A DNA stretch of 64,000 bases from Amycolatopsis sp. 195334CR. GTDB taxonomy: Bacteria; Actinomycetota; Actinomycetes; Mycobacteriales; Pseudonocardiaceae. Positions within the stretch are counted from its first letter, which is position 1. Each line of letters starts with the position of its first letter. The stretch lies in NCBI RefSeq assembly GCF_017309385.1, contig NZ_JAFJMJ010000003.1, positions 1,178,001-1,242,000 of the forward strand, in the 5' to 3' direction. The notes below the pieces were generated by a model, which saw only the letters and a program-made list of their open reading frames with translations, did not search any database and was not told the DNA's origin. A program made the position numbers and the translations under genes. This document shows, piece after piece, positions 55,301 to 63,557 of the stretch.

Positions 55301-56906
55301 GCGGCGGGTTGGTCACCTGCGCGAAGTTCTGCTTGAAGTAGTCGTAGAGCAGGCGCGAGCGCTGGGACAGCACGGCGGGCGGGGTGTCGGTGCCCATCGA
55401 GCCGATCGGCTCGGCCCCGGTGGTGCCCATCGGGGTGAGCAGGATCTTCAGCTCCTCTTCGGTGTAGCCGAAGGAAAGCTGGCGCCGCAACACCGAATCG
55501 TGGCTCTGCACGATGTGGTCGCGGTCGGGCAGGTCGGCGATCTGCAGCAGGCCGGCGTGCAGCCAGTCGCCGTAGGGCAGTTGCTCGGCCAGCGCGGTCT
55601 TGACCTCGCGGTCGTCCACGATCCGGCCCGCCTCGGTGTCCACCAGGAACATCCGGCCCGGCTTGAGCCTGCCCTTGGCGACCACGTCCTCCGGCGCCAC
55701 GTCGAGCACGCCGGCCTCGCTGGCCAGCACCACGCGGTCGTCGGCGGTGCGCCACCAGCGCGCCGGGCGCAGGCCGTTGCGGTCGAGCACCGCGCCGACC
55801 AGCGTGCCGTCGGTGAAGGTGACGCAGGCCGGGCCGTCCCACGGCTCCATCAGGCTGGCGTGGAACTGGTAGAACGCGCGCCGCCGCGCGTCCATCGTGG
55901 CGTGGTTCTCCCACGCCTCCGGGATCATCATCAGCACCGCGTGCGGCAGGCTGCGGCCGCCGAGGTGCAGCAGCTCCAGCACCTCGTCGAAGGAGGCGGA
56001 GTCGGAGGCGTCGGCCGAGCAGACCGGGTACAGCCTGCTCAGGTCGCCGGGCAGCAGGTCCGACTCGAGCAGCGCCTCCCTGGCGCGCATGCGGTTGCGG
56101 TTGCCGCGGATGGTGTTGATCTCGCCGTTGTGCGCGACGAACCGGAACGGGTGCGCCAGCGGCCACGACGGGAAGGTGTTGGTGGAGAACCGGCTGTGCA
56201 CCACGGCGATCGCGCTGGCCAGCCGCTCGTCGGTGAGGTCGCTGAAGAACGCGGGCAGCTGCTCGGTGGTGAGCATTCCCTTGTAGACCAGCGTGCGCGC
56301 GGACAGCGACGGGAAGTAGGTGCCGCAGCCGGCCACCTCGGTCTCGTGCTCGGCGCGCTTGCGCAGGCAGAAGGCCAGCCGGTCGAGTTCGAGCCCGCTG
56401 GGGGTGTGCCCGTCGGCGGCCGGCTTGCCCGCCACCAGCAGCATGGCGAAGTGCGGCATCACCGAGCGCGCGGTCGGGCCGACCTCGGCGGTCTCCGGGG
56501 TGACCGGCACGTCGCGCCAGCCGAGCACCACCAGGCTCTCCTCGTCGGCGATGCGCTCGATCAGCTCGACCGCCTTGTCCCGGCGGCCCTCCTCGACCGG
56601 CAGGAAGGCGATGCCCGCGGCGTAGGAATGCCCGTGCTCACCCGGTTCCGGCAGCTCGAAGTCCACTTCGGCCCGGAGCAGCTCGTCCGGCAGCTGGAGC
56701 AGGATGCCCGCGCCGTCCCCGCTGGTCGGTTCGGCGCCCGCGGCGCCGCGGTGCTCCAGGTTGGCCAGCGCGGTCAGGCCGTCGGTGACGATGCCGTGCG
56801 AGCGGCGGCCGCGGATGTCGGCCACCATGGCGACTCCGCAGGAATCCTGCTCGGTGGTGGGGTCGTACAGACCACTGGGACCGGGATTGGCGGAGAAGAT
56901 CATCAA
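52335..56906 (-). CDS. gltB: glutamate synthase large subunit
   Basis: A 1523-residue enzyme that makes glutamate from glutamine and 2-oxoglutarate. The N-terminal amidotransferase nucleophile is C23 in [11 protein letters not shown], exposed after removal of a short propeptide. The FMN-binding synthase domain is central ([23 protein letters not shown]). The 3Fe-4S cysteines are in [15 protein letters not shown]. The C-terminal half is the GXGXG beta-helix domain ([22 protein letters not shown]). GGAGGT precedes the ATG. Nitrogen-dependent control is expected, but I could not find a convincing GlnR box. Confidence 0.97.
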   Translation of the reverse strand: MMIFSANPGPSGLYDPTTEQDSCGVAMVADIRGRRSHGIVTDGLTALANLEHRGAAGAEPTSGDGAGILLQLPDELLRAEVDFELPEPGEHGHSYAAGIAFLPVEEGRRDKAVELIERIADEESLVVLGWRDVPVTPETAEVGPTARSVMPHFAMLLVAGKPAADGHTPSGLELDRLAFCLRKRAEHETEVAGCGTYFPSLSARTLVYKGMLTTEQLPAFFSDLTDERLASAIAVVHSRFSTNTFPSWPLAHPFRFVAHNGEINTIRGNRNRMRAREALLESDLLPGDLSRLYPVCSADASDSASFDEVLELLHLGGRSLPHAVLMMIPEAWENHATMDARRRAFYQFHASLMEPWDGPACVTFTDGTLVGAVLDRNGLRPARWWRTADDRVVLASEAGVLDVAPEDVVAKGRLKPGRMFLVDTEAGRIVDDREVKTALAEQLPYGDWLHAGLLQIADLPDRDHIVQSHDSVLRRQLSFGYTEEELKILLTPMGTTGAEPIGSMGTDTPPAVLSQRSRLLYDYFKQNFAQVTNPPLDAIREELVTSMARIMGPEQNLLEPGPASCRHVQLPYPVIDNDELAKLIHINDDGDLPGFACTVLSGLYEVDGGAAALAEAIERVRREASEAIAAGARTLVLSDRDSDHRMAPIPSLLLVSAVHHHLVRTKERLRVALVVESGDAREVHHVALLLGYGAAAVNPYLAFETIEDLIGQGAITGIEPAVAIRNYVQALVKGVLKIMSKMGISTVGAYTAAQVFESFGLAQDLLDEYFTGTTSKLGGVGLDVLAEEVAMRHRRAYPDNPTDRVHRRLDTGGEYAYRREGELHLFTPETVFLLQHASKTGREEVYRNYAAEVERLNREGGALRGMFAFQTGDRKPVPIDEVESIESICRRFNTGAMSYGSISMEAHQTLAIAMNRIGGRSNTGEGGEDPERLYDPERRSAIKQVASGRFGVTSEYLVNADDIQIKMAQGAKPGEGGQLPPNKVYPWIARTRHSTPGVGLISPPPHHDIYSIEDLAQLIHDLKNANEQARIHVKLVSSLGVGTVAAGVSKAHADVVLISGHDGGTGASPMNSLKHAGTPWEIGLAETQQTLLLNGLRDRITVQVDGALKTGRDVVVAALLGAEEYGFATAPLIVAGCVMMRVCHLDTCPVGVATQNPDLRKRYTGQAEHVVNYFRFVAQEVRETLAELGFRTLDEAIGRTDVLDTDEALEHWKAQGLDLGPVFEMPSHTPYGGAKRKVREQDHGLEFALDRTLIQLAEAALEDAHPVRLELPVRNVNRTVGTLLGSEITRRYGGQGLPDDTIHVRLTGSAGQSLGAFLPSGVTLEMVGDANDYVGKGLSGGRIVVRPDPAATFAAERQVIAGNTIGYGATSGEIFLRGQVGERFCVRNSGALVVSEGVGDHAFEYMTGGRAVVLGPTGRNLAAGMSGGVAYVLDLDRGQVNEAMVELSTPAGEDLAWLKETVRRHHDLTRSVVAASLLGDWTRRSAAFTKVMPRDYKRVLDAAKAAKAAGRDVDEAIMEAARG

Positions 56907-57240
56907 GGGACCTCCCTCGTCGTTCGTGCTCAGTTCGGGAAAAATCCCTGGTTATCGCTGCGCACGGGACGACGATGGCCCGTTCGTTGACGCGACCTTA
57001 ACACCCCGGAAACCCCGGGGCACCCGTCGAAGGCGTGTTTCCGGTCATTCGACCGTAACGATCCGGGCGGCCAGAACGACATCGTTCCTGATGGGATCCG
57101 GTTGGTTCGGCCCGCCAACTACGGCTCGGCGCAGACGCACAGTTTAGCCCGGGTGGCCGCTTTCGGCAGCGGTGACCGCACGCACGATTGGTCACCACCG
57201 CACCGACCTGCCCCGACGCCGCGTCGAACCGCGCCTACCC
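56907..57240. other. gltB upstream region
   Basis: This 334-base region should hold the gltB promoter. It has a GC-rich hairpin near 57004-57020 and no gene. Frames across it are shadows. Confidence 0.5.
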
Positions 57241-57480
57241 GCACCGACCGACGTCTCGCCGCACCGATCCAGGCCGACCGGCGTCCGGCCACGCCGACCC
57301 GGACCGACCGGCGTCCGGCCTCGCTCACTTGAACCGACCGACGCCCGGCCACGCCGACCTGGATCGACCGGTGTCGGGCGGCGCCGAACTGGACCGACCG
57401 GCGCCCGGACGCGCCCACCTGGACCGGCCGACGTGCGGCCGTGTCGATCCGAACCGACTGGCGTCCGGTCGCGTCGATCC
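57241..57480. repeat. 30-bp tandem repeat array, eight units
   Basis: Eight 30-base units in exact register lie between gltB and lgt. The most conserved part is GGACCGACCGGCGTCCGGCC, and the last ten bases vary (pattern ACGCCGACCT). Each unit contains a short CCGG-centred palindrome. Because 30 is a multiple of three, open frames with ten-residue repeats appear on both strands, but none has a ribosome site. It starts nine bases after the lgt stop. Confidence 0.85.
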
Positions 57481-57489
57481 GGGCCGGGG

Positions 57490-58515
57490 TCAGTCCTTGC
57501 CGTCTCGCTTCTCGGTAGCGTCGTCCGCCTTGCCCGTAGCGCTGCTGTCACCCGTCTCGGTGGCGTCGTCGTTGCCGTTGGTGGTCGGCACGACGGCGGT
57601 CTCGTCGAGCTCCTCGTCCGGCTGGTCGCCGTCCTTGCCGCGGAGCGTCTCCGGCGCCTCGCGCTCACCCCGGCTCTTCGCCGCGACGAAGTACACGATC
57701 GCGCCGGCGAACACCAGGATCGAGACCCAGACGTTGACCCGCACCCCGAAGACCAGGGTGGCCGCGTCGGTGCGCATCAGCTCGATCCACGTCCGGCCGA
57801 GCGTGTACCCGGCGACGTAGAGCGCGAACGCGCGGCCGTGGCCGAGGCGCAGCTTCCGGTCCGCCCAGATGACCAGCAGCGCGACGCCGAGGTTCCAGAG
57901 CAGCTCGTAGAGGAACGTCGGGTGCACGGTGTCGATCGGGATGTTGTTCAGCGCGACGCCGTTGAGGGTGTCCTCGATGCGGGGGTCGTCGGGGCTGACC
58001 CGCGCGTAGATCTCCAGCGCCCACGGCAGATCGGTGTGCCCGCCGTAGAGCTCCTGGTTGAAGTAGTTGCCGAGGCGGCCGACGCCCTGCGCGATGACGA
58101 TGCCCGGCGCGATGGCGTCCGCGACCGCGGGCAGCGGGATGCCCTTGCGGCGGCAGCCGATCCACGCCCCGACCCCACCGAGCGCGATGGCCCCCCAGAT
58201 GCCGAGGCCGCCGTTGACGATGTTCAGCGCCTGGATCGGGTCCTTGCCCTCGCCGAAGTACCGGTGCCAGTCCGTGGCCACGTGGTAGAGCCGGCCGCCG
58301 ACCAGGCCGAACGGCACCGCGTACACCGCGATGTCGAGGATCGTGCCCTTGGTGCCGCCACGGGCCACCCACCGGCGTTCGCCCAGCCAGATGGCCACCA
58401 CGATGCCCGCGATGATGCACAGCGCGTAAGCGCGGATCGGGATGGGCCCGATGTGCCACACCCCGCGATCGGGGCTGGGGATGCTGGCCAGGAACGACGC
58501 CGCGGCGGTATTCAC
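57490..58515 (-). CDS. lgt: prolipoprotein diacylglyceryl transferase
   Basis: A 341-residue inner-membrane enzyme that attaches diacylglycerol to the lipobox Cys of prolipoproteins. About seven membrane helices. The Lgt signature is GVGRLGNYFNQELYGGHTDLPWA near 155, with HPTFLYELLWN near 210 and GRTWIELMRTD near 252. The last 60 residues are an acidic, Thr/Asp-rich cytoplasmic tail, common in actinobacterial Lgt. GTG start. A tandem repeat array begins nine bases downstream. Confidence 0.95.
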   Translation of the reverse strand: MNTAAASFLASIPSPDRGVWHIGPIPIRAYALCIIAGIVVAIWLGERRWVARGGTKGTILDIAVYAVPFGLVGGRLYHVATDWHRYFGEGKDPIQALNIVNGGLGIWGAIALGGVGAWIGCRRKGIPLPAVADAIAPGIVIAQGVGRLGNYFNQELYGGHTDLPWALEIYARVSPDDPRIEDTLNGVALNNIPIDTVHPTFLYELLWNLGVALLVIWADRKLRLGHGRAFALYVAGYTLGRTWIELMRTDAATLVFGVRVNVWVSILVFAGAIVYFVAAKSRGEREAPETLRGKDGDQPDEELDETAVVPTTNGNDDATETGDSSATGKADDATEKRDGKD

Positions 58516-58533
58516 CGGGCCACCGTAGCCAAC

Positions 58534-59295
58534 TCAGCTCCCGGCGTCCCCCCGGCCCCCGATGAGGACCTCGATCCCGTCCAGGATTCGCGCCAGGCCG
58601 AACTCGAAGGCGTGCTCCGGGCTGTAGGACGCGTGGTGCGCCTCGCCGGCCGCCGCGCCCACCCGGGCGGCCACCGGGAACCGGCGGTAGTCGATCACCT
58701 GGTCGAGCAGCGGCGCGTTCTGCGTCCACCACTGTTCCTCGGTGAGCCCGGAACTGCGCTCCACCCTGGAGATCTCCGACCGGCCGCGAGCCGAGACCTG
58801 CGCCTGGCCGATGAGCAGCGTGAGCACCGAGTCCATCTCGATCTCGGTGAGCCCGATCCCTTCCAGCGCGCGGAGTTCGTCCTCGTACTTCTGGATCACG
58901 TTCGGCCCGAGCACCGAGCGGTGCGAGGCCTGCAGCAGCCACGGGTGCCGCTGGTAGAGCGACAGGTTCTCGCGGGCGATCAGTTCGAGCTTGGCGCGCC
59001 AGCCCTCGTCGCCGTCCGGGCGCGCGGTCTCGGCCTGCACCAGGTCGACCATCACGTCCACGAGCTCGGCCTTGCCGGGGACGTAGGTGTACAGCGACAT
59101 GGTGCCGACGCCGAGCTTCTCGGCCACCTTGCGCATGGACAGCGAGTCGAGGCCGTCCGCGTCGGCCAGCTCGATCGCGATCCGCGCGATGCGGTCCACG
59201 TTCAGCTCGGGTTTGCCCTTCCGGCTGGCCACCTCGCGGGTGCGCCAGAGGATCGCGAGGCTGCGGGCCGGATCGGAGCCGTTGTCTGTCGCCAT
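58534..59295 (-). CDS. TetR-family regulator
   Basis: A 253-residue repressor with an N-terminal helix-turn-helix (IARIAIELADADGLDSLSMRKVAEKLGVGTMSLYTYVPGKAEL) and a TetR C-terminal domain. A preceding extension of about 30 residues is usual for this subgroup. It is divergent from the deazaflavin-dependent reductase, with a 21-base perfect operator between them. It probably represses both genes until its ligand binds. Confidence 0.92.
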   Translation of the reverse strand: MATDNGSDPARSLAILWRTREVASRKGKPELNVDRIARIAIELADADGLDSLSMRKVAEKLGVGTMSLYTYVPGKAELVDVMVDLVQAETARPDGDEGWRAKLELIARENLSLYQRHPWLLQASHRSVLGPNVIQKYEDELRALEGIGLTEIEMDSVLTLLIGQAQVSARGRSEISRVERSSGLTEEQWWTQNAPLLDQVIDYRRFPVAARVGAAAGEAHHASYSPEHAFEFGLARILDGIEVLIGGRGDAGS

Positions 59296-59319
59296 GGTCA
59301 GCCCATCCTAGACAAAGTC

Positions 59320-59340
59320 GTACCGTATGCTGTACGGTAC
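59320..59340. promoter_or_regulatory. TetR operator
   Basis: GTACCGTA-N5-TACGGTAC, perfect 8-base half sites. It lies 25 bases before the tetR start and 28 before the reductase start. A further TACCGT half site follows at 59345-59350. Confidence 0.8.
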
Positions 59341-59367
59341 ATCTTACCGTTCATGATGGAGGTCGGA

Positions 59368-59814
59368 TTGCGCACTGCCAAGGTCACTCCCCCGCGTTGG
59401 CTCAAGCCGATGAACCGGGTGTTCATCGGACTGCAGCGGACCGGGCTGAAACTCGGCGGCATGTACCTGCTGACCGTGCCCGGGCGCAAGTCCGGGAAAC
59501 CCCGCACCACGCCGATTTCGCTGATGGAGCACGAAGGCGGCCGGTACGTGGTCGGCGGGTTCCCCGGTGCCGACTGGGTGCGCAACGCGAGCGCGGCCGG
59601 GGCGGGCACGCTCACCTGCGGCCGTCGCCAAGAGGCCGTGCGGCTGGTCGAGCTGCCGGTCGACGAGGCACGCCCGGTGCTGCGCGAGTTCCCGGCGAAG
59701 GTGCCGTCCGGGGTGTCGATGATGACCAGCGCGGGCATCGTGGAAAGCGATTCACCGGACGAGTTCGAAGCGCTCGCCGGGCGGTGCGCGGTCTTCCGCA
59801 TCGAGTCGATCTAG
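59368..59814 (+). CDS. deazaflavin (F420)-dependent nitroreductase-family protein
   Basis: A 148-residue split-barrel protein of the Ddn family. Matching segments: PPRWLKPMNRVFIGLQRTGLKLGGMYLLTVPGRKSGKPRTTPI and VVGGFPGADWVRNASAAG. Family members reduce quinones and nitro compounds with F420H2. TTG 59368 is chosen for its GGAGG five bases upstream; ATG 59353 is in frame. Its TAG and the stop of the converging MFS gene share one CTAG. Confidence 0.88.
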   Translation: MRTAKVTPPRWLKPMNRVFIGLQRTGLKLGGMYLLTVPGRKSGKPRTTPISLMEHEGGRYVVGGFPGADWVRNASAAGAGTLTCGRRQEAVRLVELPVDEARPVLREFPAKVPSGVSMMTSAGIVESDSPDEFEALAGRCAVFRIESI

Positions 59815-61004
59815 GACTGGGGTGGGTGGACGGCGTGTGCCGGTAGCCGGGCGGCCAGGCCGCTGAGGCCGAACACGGCCAGCACCGCGCACGCCGCCAC
59901 CACCACCCACGGCAGCCACACCGCCACCGAGAACAACGCGACCACGGCCGGGGCGATCACCTGCGCGGCGGTGAAGGCGTACTGGAAGGCGGCGAGGTAC
60001 CGGCCGCGGGCGGCGCGCGGGGCGGCGGCCTCGGCGAGCGCGTTGGCCCGCGGTCCGAACACCAGGTTCGCGGTGGCGATGATCAGGGTGACCGCGAGCA
60101 GGTAACCCGGTTGCGCCGCCCGCGGGACCAGCAGCGCGCCGAGGCAGCCCAGCCACCACAGCGCGTAGAGCAGGGAGCCGAAGCGCATCGCGTCGATCCG
60201 GGACAGGCGTTCGGTCAGCCGGAGCGCGAGCGTGCCGCCGACGCTGGTGCACAGGGTGAGCAGCGCGATGATCGCTCCCGGCAGCCACGCCGGGCCGTGC
60301 AGTTGCTCCAGGATGAACACCGGGACGCCGATGAGGAACACGTCCAGCGACAGCCCGAACAGCCCGCTGATCAGGATCAGCGTGAGGTACGGCCGGTCGC
60401 GCAGCGGGCCCGCGGTGAGCCGGGGTGGCGGTGGCAGGAAGCGGGTGGACGGGGCGCGCAGGCACAGCAGCAGCACCAGGGCGGCGACCAGGTAGGTGGC
60501 CGCGTTCGCGCCGAGCGCCAGCCGGAAGCCGACCGGGCCGAAGCCGGTCAGCAGCACCGCGGCGACCAGTCCCCCGGCGCCGAACGAGGCCGCGCGCACC
60601 ATGCCGACGACCGCGAAGGGGTGGTCCTTCGGCACGTCGCCCGCGACGTCGGCGACCAGTGCGTAGAGCGCGCAGTAGAACAGCTGCTGCCCCGCCGCCA
60701 CCAGCACGGCGGCCACCGCCACGGTGACCACCGAGCCGGCCAGCAGGTAGGTGAGCACCCCGGCGGCCTGCACCAGCTGCGCGAGGATCACCACCAGCCG
60801 CGCGCCGACGCGGTCGGTGAGCCGTCCGGCGAGTGGGGGTACCAGCAGGCCGGCCACCGTGCCCAGTGGTACGACGGTGCCGGCCAGCGCCAGCGGCAGG
60901 CCCACCACCCGGGTGAGGTAGACCAGGGTCAGCGGCAGGAAGAGGCCGGTGCCGAAGTTGTCGATCGCGAGCGCCACCAGCAACGCGGGCCGGGCGCGAT
61001 TCAC
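59811..61004 (-). CDS. MFS transporter
   Basis: A 397-residue major-facilitator protein with 12 hydrophobic helices. The motif A-like loop is AGRLTDRVGARLVVI near 60. The start GTG 61004 is supported by the first helix (ALLVALAIDNFGTGLFLPLTLVYLTRVVG). It resembles drug-efflux MFS proteins, but the substrate is unknown. The converging reductase shares its CTAG stop. Confidence 0.88.
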   Translation of the reverse strand: MNRARPALLVALAIDNFGTGLFLPLTLVYLTRVVGLPLALAGTVVPLGTVAGLLVPPLAGRLTDRVGARLVVILAQLVQAAGVLTYLLAGSVVTVAVAAVLVAAGQQLFYCALYALVADVAGDVPKDHPFAVVGMVRAASFGAGGLVAAVLLTGFGPVGFRLALGANAATYLVAALVLLLCLRAPSTRFLPPPPRLTAGPLRDRPYLTLILISGLFGLSLDVFLIGVPVFILEQLHGPAWLPGAIIALLTLCTSVGGTLALRLTERLSRIDAMRFGSLLYALWWLGCLGALLVPRAAQPGYLLAVTLIIATANLVFGPRANALAEAAAPRAARGRYLAAFQYAFTAAQVIAPAVVALFSVAVWLPWVVVAACAVLAVFGLSGLAARLPAHAVHPPQS

Positions 61005-61201
61005 CGATCCCGCCGGCTCATCCCGGCATCATGCGGTCCATGCGGCGAATTCTGCCCAGCCGATTCGGGCTGACCAAGCCCGCTTCACCCTGGCAGCGCA
61101 GCGAGTCACCCCGCCGCAGTCCCCCCTGCGTCGGGGGACCCACCCGGACCATGATCCGGTTCCCCCACTGTCGCCCCGAAAACCACCTTCGTGTCGGGGG
61201 C

Positions 61202-61264
61202 CGCGTGCTGTGAATGTGGCCTTCACTGCGGATTCGGCTGTGAAAGCCACATTCACAGCACGCG
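61202..61264 (-). repeat. dispersed palindromic element, copy B
   Basis: Twenty-five-base arms (61202-61226 and 61240-61264) with one non-identical pair, which is G-U on the minus strand. It shares its core with the element at 34378-34424. Placed 36 bases after the stop of the minus-strand MFS gene, it probably ends that transcript. The rest of 61005-61299 shows no gene. Confidence 0.8.
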
Positions 61265-61299
61265 TCAGGCGTCAGGCGAGCCGGAGCGGTGGCGCGACC

Positions 61300-62514
61300 T
61301 CAGGTGGGGCGGACGAAGAGCGCGGCGACCAGCGCCAGCAGGGTGATCGCGCCGAAGGCGACGGCCGTGCCCGGGTAGCCCGCCACGCCGAGGCCGATGC
61401 CGCCGAGTGCGGCGCCGGCGAAGGTGCCCAGGCTCATGCCCGCGGCGTTGACGCCCAGTGCCGAGCCCCGCAGCGGGCCGCAGCGGCGGACCAGCAGGGT
61501 CACCACGCACGCGGCCACGGTGGCGTGCGCGGCCCCGAGCACCGCGGTCAGCACCAGCGCCCACACCAGGTTCGTGGCGAAGTAGAACCCCGCCACCGCG
61601 CCCAGCGCGGCCAGCAGGCTCACCGTCAGCATCCGCTCCGGCCGGATCCACGGGCGCTCCGCGCTGGTGTACCGCCCGGCCAGCAGGTTGCCGACGAAGA
61701 ACGACGCGCCGCTGAGCGTCCACACCAGGGCGAACAGCTCCGGGTCCAGCTGGAACCGCGAGTCGTAGAAGGCGGCCAGGTAGGACAGGTACCCCATGAA
61801 CGCCGCGGTCCGCAGCAGCGCCACCAGCAGCAGCGGCACCGCGCCCGGCACCCCGGCCAGCGCCCGGAACGAGGCCAGGTAACCCAGCCGGGGCGCGGCG
61901 TCGGCTTCGGCCACCGGCGCCGGGCGGCGCCGGAAGAACACCACGGCCAGCGCGATCGAGATGACCGCGACCGCCAGCAGGTTCCCCCGCCAGCCCCACA
62001 GCAGCGCGGGCAGCGCCACCAGCGGCGCGGCCAGCATCGCGGTCAGCGACTGGGTGGCGGTGACCAGCGTGGCCGCCCGCCCGGCCGCCGCGCCCGAGCC
62101 GAACCGGTCGGCCGCGTCCGCGGCCAGCGCCGGGTTCAGCACCGAGGTCGCCGCGCCCACCAGCAGGCAGAACGCGGCCAGCGCGAGGAACTGCCCCGCC
62201 GCGCCCACCGCCGCCGACAGGCCGAGCAGCACCAGCCCGCCGCCGGCGGTGTACTGCTTGGGCACCCGGTCCAGCAGCGGCGCCACCGCCGCCCCCACGC
62301 CCAGCGCCGCCAGCCCGCCGAGGCCGCGCAGCCCGCCCATGGCGGCCACGCTGGTCCCGGCGTCCGCCGAGATCGGCACCAGGAAGGTGCTGAAGACGGT
62401 GAACGGCAACAGGCTCACCGCCGAGGCCAGCAGCACCGGGCCCAGCACCCTGGCCATGCGCAGGTCGCTGGGCACCGGCAGCTCCCCCACCGGCTTCACG
62501 GTTTCCGCACTCAC
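61300..62514 (-). CDS. MFS transporter
   Basis: A 404-residue protein with 12 membrane helices, unlike the neighbouring MFS gene in sequence. A cytoplasmic N-terminus precedes helix 1 (LGPVLLASAVSLLPFTVFSTFLVPIS); the central loop contains FFRRRPAPVAEAD. GTG start with a weak ribosome site. A 164-base inverted-repeat element separates it from the upstream DUF364 gene. It may export the product of the PhyH/DUF364 cluster. Confidence 0.87.
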   Translation of the reverse strand: MSAETVKPVGELPVPSDLRMARVLGPVLLASAVSLLPFTVFSTFLVPISADAGTSVAAMGGLRGLGGLAALGVGAAVAPLLDRVPKQYTAGGGLVLLGLSAAVGAAGQFLALAAFCLLVGAATSVLNPALAADAADRFGSGAAAGRAATLVTATQSLTAMLAAPLVALPALLWGWRGNLLAVAVISIALAVVFFRRRPAPVAEADAAPRLGYLASFRALAGVPGAVPLLLVALLRTAAFMGYLSYLAAFYDSRFQLDPELFALVWTLSGASFFVGNLLAGRYTSAERPWIRPERMLTVSLLAALGAVAGFYFATNLVWALVLTAVLGAAHATVAACVVTLLVRRCGPLRGSALGVNAAGMSLGTFAGAALGGIGLGVAGYPGTAVAFGAITLLALVAALFVRPT

Positions 62515-62562
62515 TGATCGCTCTCTTTTCTCATGATCCCGCCCCCGGAGGGGCTCAATTTA

Positions 62563-62726
62563 GTGGTTGCCACCGGTACTCGTCCGGGCGAATCGGCGGA
62601 ACCAGGTTTCCGGTGGGCGTGCCGCGCCGAGGCCCTCGTACCGGAGCCGTACTCGGGCCTCGGCGCGGTGCGTCCAGCGGGAAGCTGGACCGTCGAGGTG
62701 CTCGGACGAGTCCCGGTGGTGATCAC
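62563..62726 (+). other. cloverleaf-like inverted-repeat element, candidate structured RNA
   Basis: Outer arms of 24 bases (62563-62586 and 62703-62726) match at 20 positions. Three of the four others are G-U pairs if transcribed from the plus strand, and mismatches otherwise. Inside lie three hairpins: 62597-62612 (5 pairs), 62622-62668 (14 perfect pairs plus 4) and 62672-62690 (7 pairs, GGGAA loop). The right end abuts the DUF364 stop codon. I do not recognise a known riboswitch. A small mobile element with terminal repeats is the alternative. Confidence 0.55.
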
Positions 62727-63557
62727 CTAACCGGCGCGGCTGATCGCCGCGCGGTAGCGGTAGACCGTGCTCGGTTCGGCGCTGAACTGCGAGAACGGGA
62801 AGGGTTCCGCCGACACGGCGGTCACCCCGTCGCCGAGGAAGGCCCTGGCCACCGCGCTGCCCGTCTGCGCGTAGACGACCAGCGGCAGCCCGCGTTCCCG
62901 GCTGCGCGCGAGCAGCCGGTCGAAGCTGCCGTTGCTCAACGTCATCCCGGTCGCCACCACCGCGTCGGCGACGTCGAGCACCTCGTCCATCTCGCGGCTG
63001 ACCGGCTGCCCCCACTGCGTGGTGCGCAGGTTCAGGTCACACGGCAGGCACTCACCGCCGCGCTCGGTGATGGCCGCGACCAGCGGGTTCACCACGCCGA
63101 TCAGGGCCACCCTGGCCCCGGGCCGGATGTCGAGCAGGCCGGCGATCGCCTCGTCGCGGGCGCGGGCCCGTACCTCGGGGGTACCGATCGGCAGCACCAC
63201 CGGTTCGGCCCCGGCTTCGCGGTGTGGTCGCGCGTCGGCCAGGTACGCGTCGAGCGCGGCGATCCGCACCGGCAGCCGGTCGTCGGCGATCAGCTTGTCC
63301 AGCGGTTCGCCCGAAGCGGTGGCGCAGAAGCCGGCGTCCAGCTCGCCCTCCTCGAAGGAACAGGCGCCGAACCCGCTGCCGACGCGCAGCAGCAGGTAGT
63401 GGTTGCGGTAGGTGACCCCGCCGCCGGCCAGCCGGGTGGTGTGGTGCAGCCAGAACGCGCTCGTCACGGTGCGTTCGGCGGGTGCCGGGCCCAGGTCACC
63501 GGCGAGCACGGCTTCGGTCAGCGCGGAAACACTTTCCATTTTCGCTTTCCCTTTCAT
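62727..63557 (-). CDS. DUF364 (Rossmann-like, DUF4213-type) protein
   Basis: A 276-residue protein with an N-terminal DUF4213-like part and a C-terminal Rossmann-like DUF364 domain (VALIGVVNPLVAAITERG near 145, EVLDVADAVVATGMTLSNGSFDRLL near 205). The group has been proposed to chelate heavy metals; it is poorly characterised. CNR-type Cys positions (LPCDLN, FCATAS) are visible. The ATG overlaps the PhyH stop by four bases, so the two are coupled. ATG 63539 is a second start. Confidence 0.78.
   Translation of the reverse strand: MKGKAKMESVSALTEAVLAGDLGPAPAERTVTSAFWLHHTTRLAGGGVTYRNHYLLLRVGSGFGACSFEEGELDAGFCATASGEPLDKLIADDRLPVRIAALDAYLADARPHREAGAEPVVLPIGTPEVRARARDEAIAGLLDIRPGARVALIGVVNPLVAAITERGGECLPCDLNLRTTQWGQPVSREMDEVLDVADAVVATGMTLSNGSFDRLLARSRERGLPLVVYAQTGSAVARAFLGDGVTAVSAEPFPFSQFSAEPSTVYRYRAAISRAG

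Noticed and set aside
52296..56990. 1564-codon open frame on the plus strand opposite gltB
   Set aside because: High-GC antisense shadow. The gltB protein has all family motifs; the antisense protein is low-complexity Arg/Val/His/Leu without motifs or a ribosome site.
56907..57120. GlnR box upstream of gltB
   Set aside because: A GTTAC and a GAAAC occur on the minus strand but with wrong spacing.
57119..57418. Ten-residue repeat protein (GRRSV-type) on the minus strand
   Set aside because: It is the translation of the 30-bp tandem array, with no ribosome site; other frames are equally open.
57241..57480. CRISPR array
   Set aside because: Units are directly tandem with no unique spacers and no cas genes.
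62511..62726. 71-codon minus-strand frame that exactly fills the space between DUF364 and the MFS gene
   Set aside because: Neat junctions, but the protein is low complexity, has no ribosome site beyond the neighbour's stop, and coincides with the inverted-repeat element.
62533..62730. 65-codon plus-strand frame over the same element, or a cobalamin riboswitch
   Set aside because: No ribosome site for the frame. The conserved B12-box order could not be found, so no known riboswitch is claimed.
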